DNA of 64,000 nt from Terana coerulea (taxonomy: Eukaryota; Basidiomycota; Agaricomycetes; Polyporales; Phanerochaetaceae). Where the stretch lies: NCBI GenBank assembly GCA_024811115.1, contig JAKOGH010000783.1, positions 310,001-374,000 of the forward strand, written 5' to 3'. Below are positions 22,931 to 32,479 of the stretch, in pieces (position 1 is the stretch's first letter; the number at the start of each line of letters is the position of its first letter). The notes below the pieces were generated by a model. It saw only the letters and a list, made by a program, of their open reading frames with translations. It had not been told where the DNA came from and did no database searches. The translations under genes were made by a program, and so were the position numbers.

Positions 22931-24351
22931 TATTCTCCATGTGTAAACAATGCACTTCGACATGCACAAGTATTTTTGTGATTATACGGAATCTGTTGAT
23001 ATTTTAAGGTGCCGGCTGTCTAACTTACCTTCAAGCTATATCCAAGCACATTACGTGCAATCCATTACATTCTACTGCTATATAGGAATGAGTTTTTATA
23101 CTATTGGATACAGGCACTAATATGCTTTAAAAATTATTACTAATATTAGCCACAACTATTCTGGTTTGAGCTCAGTGCTTGAAACAGTGAGTAAGACCTT
23201 TAATTGTGAGTACCAGCTTAGCAAGCCTTTAGGTGCTAATTAGGGCCACTACCGCCATTAGCTGAAACTATCTCACCAGAGCTACTATATTGAGCTTATA
23301 TATGCCTAAATGATGCAAATGTATAGCTAAAAGATATAACTAAGATCTAACAAAGTTTTGTAGTAAATGGTTCAAAATGTGAAGCTTTGCAAATTGAGCA
23401 AGTTAATTATTTTGATTGTATTGAAAAGTGCTAAGTTAGAGTTGGCTAAGTGCTGTATTACTGACTAGACATAACAATAAGGTATATAAGGTTTGGATAG
23501 CTTTATATCATGAAGTCAAAAGCTCTCAGAAGGCTTAGGTGTAATGGAATTTTTTGTAAACTCAGAAATTGTAACAATATAGATGTGCTTTGATATAAAA
23601 CAGAAAGTACTTGGTGGTGGCATCAAAAGAAGTCTAAGTTTAAATGAGTTAACAAATGGATTGCTTGAAACTTTAACTACATAGTAACTTAGATTTGATA
23701 ACTGATAATAAAATATATAGACATACTAAATATATAAATAGTAGCAACTAAAATCTTTTTCTAAATATAACAGCTTTGCCAATTCCAATTGATATGTTAT
23801 ACGGAAAAGCATCACATAATGCAATTAAAGATATAGCCCAAAAGCATACTATAATTTAGGGTAAAAAGGTGCATAAGCTTGGCAACTATTGAGCACTTTG
23901 TTAAGCAATATATATGCATACATTGTGTAGCATTTTTGACTTCATTTGAACCAGACAAAACTGCATGAACAAATGCAGAGCATATAGAATTATTTAAAAG
24001 TAAATATGCTGCAGATAAAAAGCTAAAAGGGAATGTGCACTATGATACTTGTCATAAAAGTGATAAAGAATATTAAGCAAAGTATAAAGCCTACAAAGAA
24101 TAAAAGTATATATCTGAGAAATTTCTCTCTAAGCTACTTAGTAAAGAATTACTTATTAAGATAATTAATGGTCTTTACGAAGACACTAGCTGTATTAGGT
24201 TAAAGGAATATAGCTGAGTGGTTTCTGAAGCTTTAATATGTAGTAAATAGTTAATACTGAATATTAAAATCTAATATCCCTCAGATTATCTTATGACCAG
24301 TAGTATTACTCAACTTGAGTGCATATTTGCAAATAATTCAATTTCTAACAT
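22931..24351 (+). mobile_element. Helitron fragment H2 (5' block and N-terminal remnant)
   Basis: It runs parallel to 46900-47650 and to part of the 44.4-45.4 kb block. From about 23870 it contains the decayed N-terminal coding stretch, including the region equivalent to the CAICRAL zinc motif of the 47.5 kb copy, but with more stops. It ends where an M2 arm begins at 24352. Confidence 0.55.
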
Positions 24352-24745
24352 TTAGTAGCCGTTAAAAGTAATGCACAGGAGTAATTTGGTCTTAACTTCA
24401 TTTGGCCATGTTTGTTTTTGATCAGTTAGCTTTAGTATATAGTAAAGATATCATTGCGTAGCTATATCTGATGCCTAATTTTGAGAGTGTATAAATTATC
24501 ATATATAGTAATAGTGCTAGCTGTAAAGTGCAAGTAATTAAAATTTGCTGCAATACTTGTATCAATCATAACTTTGTGAATAAAATATATATTGCTTTAA
24601 TATAAACATGGTATAACTGTTGGAAGGATCTACTCTTTGATCTATATTGTGCACATTTAATTATAGCTTCTAATGCACAAGCAATAATGTAAATTACTTT
24701 ATTGCTGCAATGCTCATATTTGGTAACATTTGTAAAGCTTTATAC
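24352..24745 (+). mobile_element. TIR element family M2, left arm only
   Basis: It begins with GTAGCCGTTAAAAGTAATGC next to TA and matches the left arms of the M2 copies at 43515, 49520 and 53517. At 24745 the match stops and an M1 arm starts, so the right arm is lost. Confidence 0.6.
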
Positions 24746-25105
24746 AATAAAGCTCAAAAACAATGCAAGTACAGTTAGCAGGCTTAGAAAGATTGGCTTC
24801 TATATTTTTAACTTAGAAAGCTTTGGACCTGAATATTTGATAGTTAAAAAGCTCCATACTAGAGCCATTTTCGATGTGGCCATACTGTCATATATGATAA
24901 GTGTGACTGAATACATGCGCAATATCTGCCAAACTTACATTTTGAATAAATCAACTATATCTCAGCAGGGAAATATGCTGCAAACTTGTTTCATAGCTCA
25001 AAGTATACCTTAGACTGTCTTCTTCTGAGTCCGTGCTGTATGATTTCAGATTCCGCCAAGTTGACTCTATTATAGCGCAATATATCTAATGGGTAGTGAC
25101 ATGCT
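24746..25105 (+). mobile_element. TIR element family M1, half copy
   Basis: By eye it differs at only a handful of bases from the right arm of the M1 copy at 16851-17715 (its inverse, 17370-17712). It stops at about 25105 and is followed by some 45 bases that I do not recognise. The frame 24702-25013 is the arm read as protein. Confidence 0.7.
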
Positions 25106-25153
25106 GATCACTCGTTCAAAGACGCACACAATGAACGATCACTTCCTCAGTTA

Positions 25154-26007
25154 CAGTGAAGCTCAAAAATAATGCAAGTATAGTTCGCAGGCTTGGAAAG
25201 ATTGGGTTATATTGTTTTAGCTAGGAAAGCTTTTGGCCTAAATGCTTGATGGTTGGAAAGCCCCATACCAGCGCTTTTTCTCATTGCGGCCACATTGTTA
25301 CATGTGGCAAGTGCAACTGCATTAATGCATAATATATGCCAAACTCGCATTTTGAATGAATCAACTATATCTCAGCAGAAAGATATACTACAGACGTGTT
25401 TCATAGCTCAAAATAAACCTCAGCAAGTTTAATTCTGAGGCCATACAGTTAATTTCACATTTTACTGAGTTGACTGTGCTACAGCGCAATATATTGTATG
25501 AGGAGTCAACTCACGCTTTGTACAATTTATGTATAAGTGTCCAATGTGCATATGCAAACTGAACTCTGGAAATACACTCTATAAACCTTTATGCATGAGT
25601 GGGCAAAAGGGTAGCTATATATTACTACTTAATTCAAAGTTGTAGTGCATTTACTTTTACGCAAAATAATAATCCACATTCAGCACAGCACGTGTTATGA
25701 ATAGTGAGCTAGAATAACATGACCTTGAAAGAAGACATGGGAAGGTTTATTATGAGCAATTGTACAAGTTTGTAGCATATTGTTGTGCTGAGCTATGGTT
25801 AACTTATTCAAAATGCAAGTTTGGCATATATTGTGCATTTATTCAGTAGCACTTGCTATATATGGCAATGTAACCACATCGCAAAAAGCTCTTATATGGT
25901 GCTTTCCAACCATGAAACATTTGGGTTAAAAGCTTTCCTAGCTAAAACAATATAAGGTAATCTTTCCAAGCCTGCTAACCGTACTTGCATTATTTTGAGC
26001 TTCACTG
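25154..26007 (+). mobile_element. TIR element family M1, complete copy
   Basis: An 854-bp hairpin beginning CAGTGAAGCTCAAAAATAA after TA and ending with the inverted form at 26007. The arms are more diverged than those of the 16851 copy. It lies 48 bases after the half copy. Confidence 0.75.
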
Positions 26008-26019
26008 CGTAATACCTTG

Positions 26020-26900
26020 CTACCACTCTACATTAACCTTTTCTATGCGAAATAAAAGAAACATTGGCAAAAAAGATACTAGGTGATTAACGAGTGCACT
26101 ATTGCAAGTATTGCATTTGTGCACTGTAGGCTACAATGCGTTTAGTAGTTTATCAATAGTCTGCATATCCTTTAGGACTTGTTCTGGTTATCTAGATATT
26201 TGCATTGCATGATATTACAAGTTAATTACTAATGATATTGCTGCCAGCTCCACATTAGATTGAATTGTGGCAATGCGTGCATACATACTGTTTATAACAA
26301 AAATTCTCCTCTTGCAGCAAAACATACTCTGATAGATCAAAAATATGTAAGCCTTCGTTGTTAGGAACTAAAAATAGACACTTGGTTAATTTGCACAGTT
26401 CCTCGATTATCTTTCAACAGTCAATCATTTTGTACCACTGTGAAAAGACTTGTAAATCATGTCAAAGGTTATTCTGACCAGGTATATGTGTATTCCAAAT
26501 GTTGACTGCCTTTTATCTATAGAGTATGGTGCCATGAATAAAGCATTATAGCCACAGCTAATGCCACTCCAAGTAGATCGCCATTGCATAATATCCGGCG
26601 TATTTATAGTATAGTGACCACTTGGCTTTTTAACACATTTTGTATCATGAAACTTTTTATCTTGAGCATTCATTTTTCGCTTTTTGCGATTTCCTATCTC
26701 ATTGCATAGTGGGTTTCATTTTACAGCAAGAGCAATGACAACAAATGGTGATATTTGGTATAATGATGATTTAGCACGAGGGCAAAGCCATGGTTCTAAA
26801 GATAAGCTAGGAGTTGTACATGCATCGCAAAAGAACTAGCAGCGCTTTATGTACAGTTTGGAGCAGTAATTACATTTTGACTAGAGTGAGTATGGGTGTT
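26020..26900 (-). pseudogene. Helitron fragment H4, rearranged C-terminal module
   Basis: Bases 26020-26705 match the Helitron C-terminal module in reverse orientation; the frame 26425-26673 contains WRSTWSGISCGYNAL, the best surviving copy of the motif. At about 26706 the orientation switches: 26706-26900 matches the element tail (as at 55180-55380) in the plus orientation. The two parts therefore meet head to head, which needs an inversion or two independent fragments. No intact frame exists. Confidence 0.6.
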
Positions 26901-27008
26901 AATACTGCAAAGCATGATCACAAAAGATACAAGATATCATATTAGGGCTAAGGTGAAGGTGGAGAGTGGGGATAATGATGCAAATTAGAGTCAGAAATAT
27001 AGAAATTG

Positions 27009-27278
27009 TCATTTGGATTGACAGTAAAGCAAACGAAGGCAGCACCAGATAAACAAAAACAAATTGCACTTGCGACGCACTACCAGTTGCCCATTCGGTC
27101 TAGGCTCATGCATATGAACAAGCTTAGAAAAGATATCACTTTCAGGAACGGGCACAAAACCCGGTGACTTTATTCTGACATGAAATGCGCTCAACTGGCT
27201 GCCAGCAGTGGTGGTCAGTTGCTCGGCTTTAGCCTCTAGGCCTATACTTATTTGTGACGATGATGCGGTCATTGTCAA
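27009..27278 (-). CDS. Hypothetical frame, possible 3' exon
   Basis: An 89-codon frame without an identified family. It has balanced composition (ISIGLEAKAEQL near the start, then VPVPESDIFSKLVHMHEP) and lies downstream, on the same strand, of the coiled-coil-like frame at 27349-28215. A GTAAAC donor and a CAG acceptor between them (about 27345-27307) allow a spliced link, but this is inference. It could equally be a chance frame in GC-richer DNA. Confidence 0.3.
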   Translation of the reverse strand: MTMTASSSQISIGLEAKAEQLTTTAGSQLSAFHVRIKSPGFVPVPESDIFSKLVHMHEPRPNGQLVVRRKCNLFLFIWCCLRLLYCQSK

Positions 27279-27348
27279 GCTCAGCTATGAGAAGCTCTTG
27301 CTTACGACCTGCTGCACCGGGAGAGATTATGAGGCCGGTGTTTACCTT

Positions 27349-28215
27349 TCAGACCTCTTTTAGCTCTAGAGGTAGCTTGTTTCTGTTCGCCTTCATCACG
27401 CCAATCATCTTCACAGCAGTAAGGCGCGATGTGTCCAGTTTGTCGCAGAGGGGGATAATTTGAACCTTCACACTGGCCTTGTGTGCAGGGTATTCCGGAG
27501 TGAGCTGAAGAGCACGTGCTTGTCCTATTCGCGCTGAACTTTTTGAACAGATCCTTTCGTCAGCACGAGCTTCCGCGTCTTCCAGCTTCTTCGTCATATT
27601 ACATGGCTTCACTCGTAAGTGGCTGGTGGCAATCTTGAGCTCTGCCAGCTTCTTCAGCTTGCCGTGCAGCTGCCATAGAAGCTTGGTTCTGCTCTAACAG
27701 AAATCTGCCCATAAGCAAAGAGTCATCGTCGCGTGAATCTTTTCTTGCAGGCGCAGGATGTCTGGCTGCGTGCTTGCAACCTTGCTTTGCTTGTCATTCA
27801 ATGTGGCACACAGGCGAGCATGTTCGCCCTCGAGTGGCGCGAGCGCAGCCTCAGCAACCTCTTGCAAGCATGATGAAGGGAAGGAGCGGGTCGCCTCCGA
27901 TGCGGAGGTGCTGCATCTATGGAGAACCTCGTGCGAATAGTATATGACACGCTCATGAGTAGCAATAGTCCCGTAATAGTCGCATTCTGTACATTTGCAA
28001 TGAGATATATACATAAACTAGCCCGGGTTTGCAAAGGACTCCATAGTGTTAGTGTCCTCTACATATCTCTGCTCTAAGCACAATCTCACTCCACTCTCAG
28101 GTGCTGCCCTGAAGCTCGTAAGAGTGAGCTGCTTGCAGTTAAGCTCAGGAAAACCTGCGGCAATTTGTCCAAGCCCAAAACAATACTCATCGGAATTCTG
28201 GGCTGCAACAGCCAA
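27349..28215 (-). pseudogene. Coiled-coil-like hypothetical protein, interrupted
   Basis: One reading frame stays open for 289 codons from the ATG at 28215 except for two TAG codons (28020-28018 and 27696-27694). The middle and last thirds are charged and heptad-like (LQEVAEAALAPLEGEHARLC, DILRLQEKI, KLKKLAELKI, MTKKLEDAEARADE), suggesting a coiled coil. No family was recognised. The stops may be real (pseudogene) or lie inside small introns; neither is certain. Because the frame keeps phase across both stops, it was probably once a single coding sequence. It is a host-gene candidate amid transposons. Confidence 0.45.
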
Positions 28216-28285
28216 TGGACCACTCCCGGCTGATCATATTCGGCAGGTCACTTCGCGCAAATATGTGTAAACATGGACATTGCAC

Positions 28286-28385
28286 GTATTACACCACCGG
28301 GTGACCCGGTCCCTCGGCCTGAGGTTGCTGGCGCCCAGGCTGGTCAAGCTCTTGCCAGACCCGCCGGACATACCGATCATCAGCC
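28286..28385 (+). repeat. GC-rich inverted repeat, left arm
   Basis: It begins TACACCACCGGGTGACC and contains AGACCCGCCGGACATACCGATCAT. The inverse of 29611-29700 shares the first 13 bases, a GAGGTTG segment, AGACCCG and CCGATCAT in the same order with small gaps. The similarity is patchy, so it is an old repeat at best. Confidence 0.4.
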
Positions 28386-28851
28386 CGGAGCAGGCTTGCG
28401 ACTCTCAATCTTGCTTTGCCACTCTCTCGCAGCTTGATCCAGGCTGCCTGCCCCTCCTCGCTTCAAGACTCTGTTCTCTAGTGTTGGTTTGGCCTCTATC
28501 AGGGTCTGTGTCGACCTCCGCCATCGATCCTCATCATCGATCTCAGCAACTCGCCGAGCCATAAGTTTTCGCGGGCTGGGCAGTTCCCCTTCGACATGCT
28601 TACCCACGACCTCCACTCAGCCGCCACACCACACCCATGCCACGAATGGTTCCTTCTGTGGTACTATTGCCGGTCCTCGTGTAGGTGAGTCTTGAGAGCA
28701 CTGCTTGCACCTTGTACGCTGCTAAGGTGGACCCCGGGAACAAGCACAGTGAGATCCTTTCCCAACCCACATTCCACTCTCGACTGCCCAGCTTGTGGGA
28801 CCCACCAAACGAAGACATGAAACTGGCGTAGTAAATGGCGGTGAGCATCAT
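28380..28851 (-). CDS. Hypothetical minus-strand frames joined by a possible donor site
   Basis: Two frames, 28600-28851 and 28380-28616, overlap at a GTAAGC donor-like sequence (about 28603). The downstream one is charged (RKLMARRVAEIDDEDRWRRS) and looks coding-like. No family was recognised. They lie on the same strand as the coiled-coil-like frame at 27349-28215 and could be its 5' exons. Confidence is low because GC-rich DNA gives long chance frames. Confidence 0.25.
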
Positions 28852-28910
28852 ATTGTCACTATTACCCCCACCGTATACTGACTATCGCACTTCTGAGATA
28901 TAGTGTTGCC

Positions 28911-29284
28911 ATGCACTCGTCAACTGTCCCTCAACAGCTGGCGGACGCGGACGGCAAGTTAAACAATGGGAGCTGCGACTAGTGCATCCCCCGCTGACTC
29001 CTTGCTTCTCATCTCTCAAGCTCACCTACCCTACAAGCAATAGCAGCCCGCGACGCATACCCCTCCTGCCCATCTCGGCCACCATGCCGTTTCACTTCAT
29101 GTCCTGCAACTTGACCAAGCAGCTCATGTGCAACAGCGTACGCCGTATCACTCATTGTCACCCACACGCACATACTAACGTTTCACTGCAGAGACCAGTT
29201 TCTTCGCTGGCTCCGACGTTCTGTCACCAATTTCCCTCCAAGATGCCCTGGTTGCATCTCTCGTTCTGCCAGTTATCACGGTAA
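28911..29284 (+). CDS. Possible spliced small gene, product unknown
   Basis: The best evidence is an intron at 29138-29191: donor GTACGC, branch point TACTAAC at 29173-29179, acceptor TGCAG, 54 bases, which is typical of fungi. A second possible intron is 28982-29043 (GTGCAT...AATAG). An ATG at 29084 sits in a strong GCCACC context, and an ATG at 28911 gives an 85-residue product if both introns are removed. A different frame through the last exon (TSFFAGSDVLSPISLQDALV) ends at a GTAAGT donor at 29281 and may be the true one. I do not recognise a family, and the frame is not settled. Confidence 0.35.
29138..29191 (+). other. Candidate fungal spliceosomal intron
   Basis: GTACGC donor, TACTAAC branch site 12 bases before the acceptor, CTGCAG end. 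Its length of 54 bases is divisible by 3, so the unspliced frame also stays open. Confidence 0.5.
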
Positions 29285-29610
29285 GTGGCAGTTGGCCACA
29301 CAGCAGTAAGGAGTATGGGTGAGTATCACAAGCCGGCGCAGTGTAATGTATGTATATTACTGCATGTATTGGATCTGCTCAGCAATAAATGCGATTTTAT
29401 CACAATAATGTCTATGTTTGATGAGGATTACCATATATGGTATGTGAGGCCGCAAGCTTTCCGACAAACCCTGGGGACGGCGCTAAGTGCAACAAGCTTA
29501 GATTGCCCTTGCGAGCAGGCCAATGCAGCCTCAGCCCCAGCCTGAAGCGACCTGCCGAAGGGGAAGCCTGGAACAAGATGTGCTCACTTTTCTCAACGCG
29601 ACCCTGGTAT

Positions 29611-29700
29611 TGGATCAATGACATGATCGGACACCGGGTCTGATCCGGACCCCCAACCCAAGGCTGCGCCAACCTCGCCGCCACCCGGTGGTGTAGAGCC
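29611..29700 (-). repeat. GC-rich inverted repeat, right arm
   Basis: The inverse partner of 28286-28385. The two arms enclose about 1.2 kb that contains the possible spliced gene. Confidence 0.4.
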
Positions 29701-31323
29701 TATCTCACCTTCAAGGCCAAGCGCCTGTTTAATTACCTACTGTGGAAAAGTTGCTGATAAGGCCAATGGTCTCTGAGCCTCGCCCTCTGCCACTCACCAT
29801 CCACTTTGCCCTCGGCGGTTTTGATGCGCTTGCAGACAAGGCGTTTTTGTGGCGGCATCAGCCTGTCCGATGACGTTCATCGGCAGCCTGAGCGCATGCA
29901 GCAGGCCAGTCACCTTCCCCGCTCCGAGCAAGTCTTGTGCCGCATGCTGCAAAACACTGAGACCGCGCTGCAGCACTAATTGCCGTAGTCGCGCAGCACA
30001 ACTCTTTGGGCCCAGGCGTTTTGATTGACAAGGGCGAGCTTGTTTCCCTCTGGCAAAAACTCCTCTTCTACTCTCTCGCCTGGCCGTGGGCTTGTGACAA
30101 AACAATATTGCACATGGGTCAGTTGATTTTCTTCCGCAGTTGGTCATGCTCCAAGCTTCACGCGACATAGCATGGAATCCCCACTACAATGAGAAGCAGA
30201 GGTGAGATATGGAAATGTTGATTAAAAAGTGGCTTAACACTAGCGAAGCATAAGAACTGTCACATTGTGGTCGGCAAGCCCAACATGAAATAAACACACC
30301 CTTCTCCCAATACGTAGTTTTTACTTATTACCATCATCAGCTCGACAGGCTACTGCTTTTTTTTTGTAATCTCACGGGTCCGTTCATTACCCAAACACAG
30401 CAACACTGCCGACAGCAACCCAGGTATTCGCGACGAAAACAAAGCAACCACGCCTGCGTCTGTCTAATACTTGGTACTGTGTTTGATCGGGATCCGGGGC
30501 ACCTTAACGTAGGTGGCGCACTGTATGGTAAATTCCAGTCATATTTTCACTTATTCTATACCAAAAGATGCTCATTAATGTGACAGATGCGCTCATATGC
30601 GTTATATAGTTTTTTCGCGAGTGTAGCAGCCTCTACAAGTATCATGGCAAAGAGACCTCAAAACAGGCTTTTGATGGGGAACTGGGACAGTGTAAGCGCT
30701 GATTGTCGAAGCTCGGGCACTGTCGATGCAAAATCAGCTTTCTGTGTTGATTTTTAGTGACATACAGTGTAGACACAATAGATTCAAGATGTAATGTGCC
30801 TAGTATCAGGTTCTGCATGATGAATTGCATTGGAAAGTGCCGGACCAGCTGGAAAGTCCTCCTCTGGATGATCACCTACAGCACTGTGGCAGCTGCAAAA
30901 AGAATGCTATATAATTTGGAAGTATGTGCTTACTGTTGCCTAAGATATATAGCGTAGGATCCTAGCATTTCGTGGCACAAGAATAAGTGCATGGTTTGTT
31001 ATCCTTTGTGCATCTGCTTGAGTATGGAAGGCATCAGCTATCTCTCACCATGCTAAATATAGGTAACCCTGAAGAGTTCGCAGTCAATAAGGCCTAAAAT
31101 AAGTTCCCACTCTATGCCATTTAACTCTATGAACACGTAGAGACCGGTTTGAAAGGAAGGGGCACAAAACTCGTTGAGAGAGGTGAGTGGGAAGGCCGCC
31201 GGCCGGCCATCAAATTACCAAATTTAGGGTTTTTTGATAGCGCACATAAGATGCGTCTATCACTTCGTCAATATGTCATGTATGAATACAAAAGCTATAT
31301 GAATTTATCGCTCTATATCTATG
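29701..31323. other. Mostly unassigned DNA in the GC-richer island
   Basis: A 124-codon minus-strand frame (29794-30168) has a plausible helical stretch (LLGAGKVTGLLHALRL) but no recognised family and an Arg-rich, chance-like N-terminus. Near 30472-30527 the sequence inverts to a TA-CAGTGCGCCACC start followed by CCGGATCCC, resembling a Tc1/mariner terminus with no partner found. The remainder is featureless. Confidence 0.3.
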
Positions 31324-32010
31324 CTACAAGTACATGCAGTTTTCATCACTAGAAGTGCGACGAGTGGCGAGAAAATAGCGACTGTCCCGGATCCCAGTCT
31401 GTCCCGACTGATGACGGATCACAGTATAACCTCTTTTAGCTTGTCCAAGTGCGTGCAAACGACGTGGTACAGCGTCATACAGACCATGAATGTACTCAAT
31501 ATCTATGTTCACTCACTCCTCCTACGGCGCGGCCCAAAGCTGCTCCTTGTTCGACAGTGGCACATCGCGTGCGTTGACTAACCGCTCCAGTTCGTTCCAA
31601 GCATGTTCTTTGATGTTCATATGGGCATCGTCCATTTTTCCGTGAACCATGCCCGGGTGAGGCGGCCAGTACGCTTGGGACCATTGTCTTGTTGGAATAT
31701 TGAGGACTTGCGGGTGCGAGCGATGTCCCTGATTGACCCAAGGTATGCCTTCTCCAAGATCTTAACGTATATCGGCGCGTTCATAATACCCTCGATGCGT
31801 TACAACCGCTCTATTCCGTCCCAGCTGATGCGTCCCCAAACCATGATACTCTCACTCCCATGCTTCACCGTCGTCTTTACTTTCTTCTCCTCGTATGTCT
31901 CACCAATCTATCTCCTGCACCATAGCTTCCTTTGGATGCGCTCGTCTTTTGTTGGAGAATGGTGTTTCAGAAATGGATATCATGCGAAATTGGGTGAAAT
32001 TAACCCGATT
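31324..32010 (-). pseudogene. Tc1/mariner transposase remnant
   Basis: A DDE transposase of the fungal Tc1/mariner type would cut and paste its element at TA sites. Minus-strand segments in order: a DERI segment in the place of the first catalytic Asp; VKHGSESIMVWGRISWDGI (about 31875-31820); KSSIFQQDNGPKRTGRLT (about 31720-31670), with the second Asp; a frameshift with a small deletion; NIKEHAWNELERLVNARDV (about 31620-31560), with the third acid as Glu; and NIDIEYIHGLYDAVPRRLHA (about 31509-31450). In-frame stops and the frameshift inactivate it. The N-terminal helix-turn-helix region is not recognisable and no TIR pair was found. Confidence 0.75.
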
Positions 32011-32251
32011 GAGATGCAGAACGTGGCGACAACGGAGAGTGAGCGCGTCTGGGCGGCAAACTTGGCCTGAGAATCGGTTGATTTATGATTGGCTCACAGC
32101 TTGGTATCATACATTGCACATTCCTTGACTCGTTTTGGCTCGCAAAAGGATGACGGCTCATTTTTAGCACCGGCAAGATCCACTGGTAGTATTATAGCTG
32201 TTTATATCTGTTGTTTGTAGGAAGTAAAGACACACCGCGCGTTATTCTTGA

Positions 32252-32479
32252 TTGAGACTGTACGTTCATTCCTTGTCACTATTCATGGCACATGTCGACG
32301 CCCCTCACGCTAAACCCCAACATGAACCGCGCCTATTTCCGGTACTGCTGTTAGATCAGGCGTGGCCTGCACACGTGCAAGAGGCACATCGGATTCTCGA
32401 TAACCTGTTCACCCACGTTTCAACTGTCCTCTGCCTGGAAGACAACGATCCCGTTTGTCTTAACCTGCTAAAACATTAA
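32252..32479 (+). CDS. Hypothetical short frame
   Basis: A 75-codon frame with a protein-like second half (AHRILDNLFTHVSTVLCLED). No family, no introns and no ribosome-context evidence are visible. It may be a chance frame or a gene fragment. Confidence 0.2.
   Translation: MRLYVHSLSLFMAHVDAPHAKPQHEPRLFPVLLLDQAWPAHVQEAHRILDNLFTHVSTVLCLEDNDPVCLNLLKH

Noticed and set aside
29794..30168. A 124-codon frame in GC-richer DNA as a gene
   Set aside because: There is no family, the Arg-rich start looks like chance, and a comparable frame exists on the other strand. Kept only as a remark.
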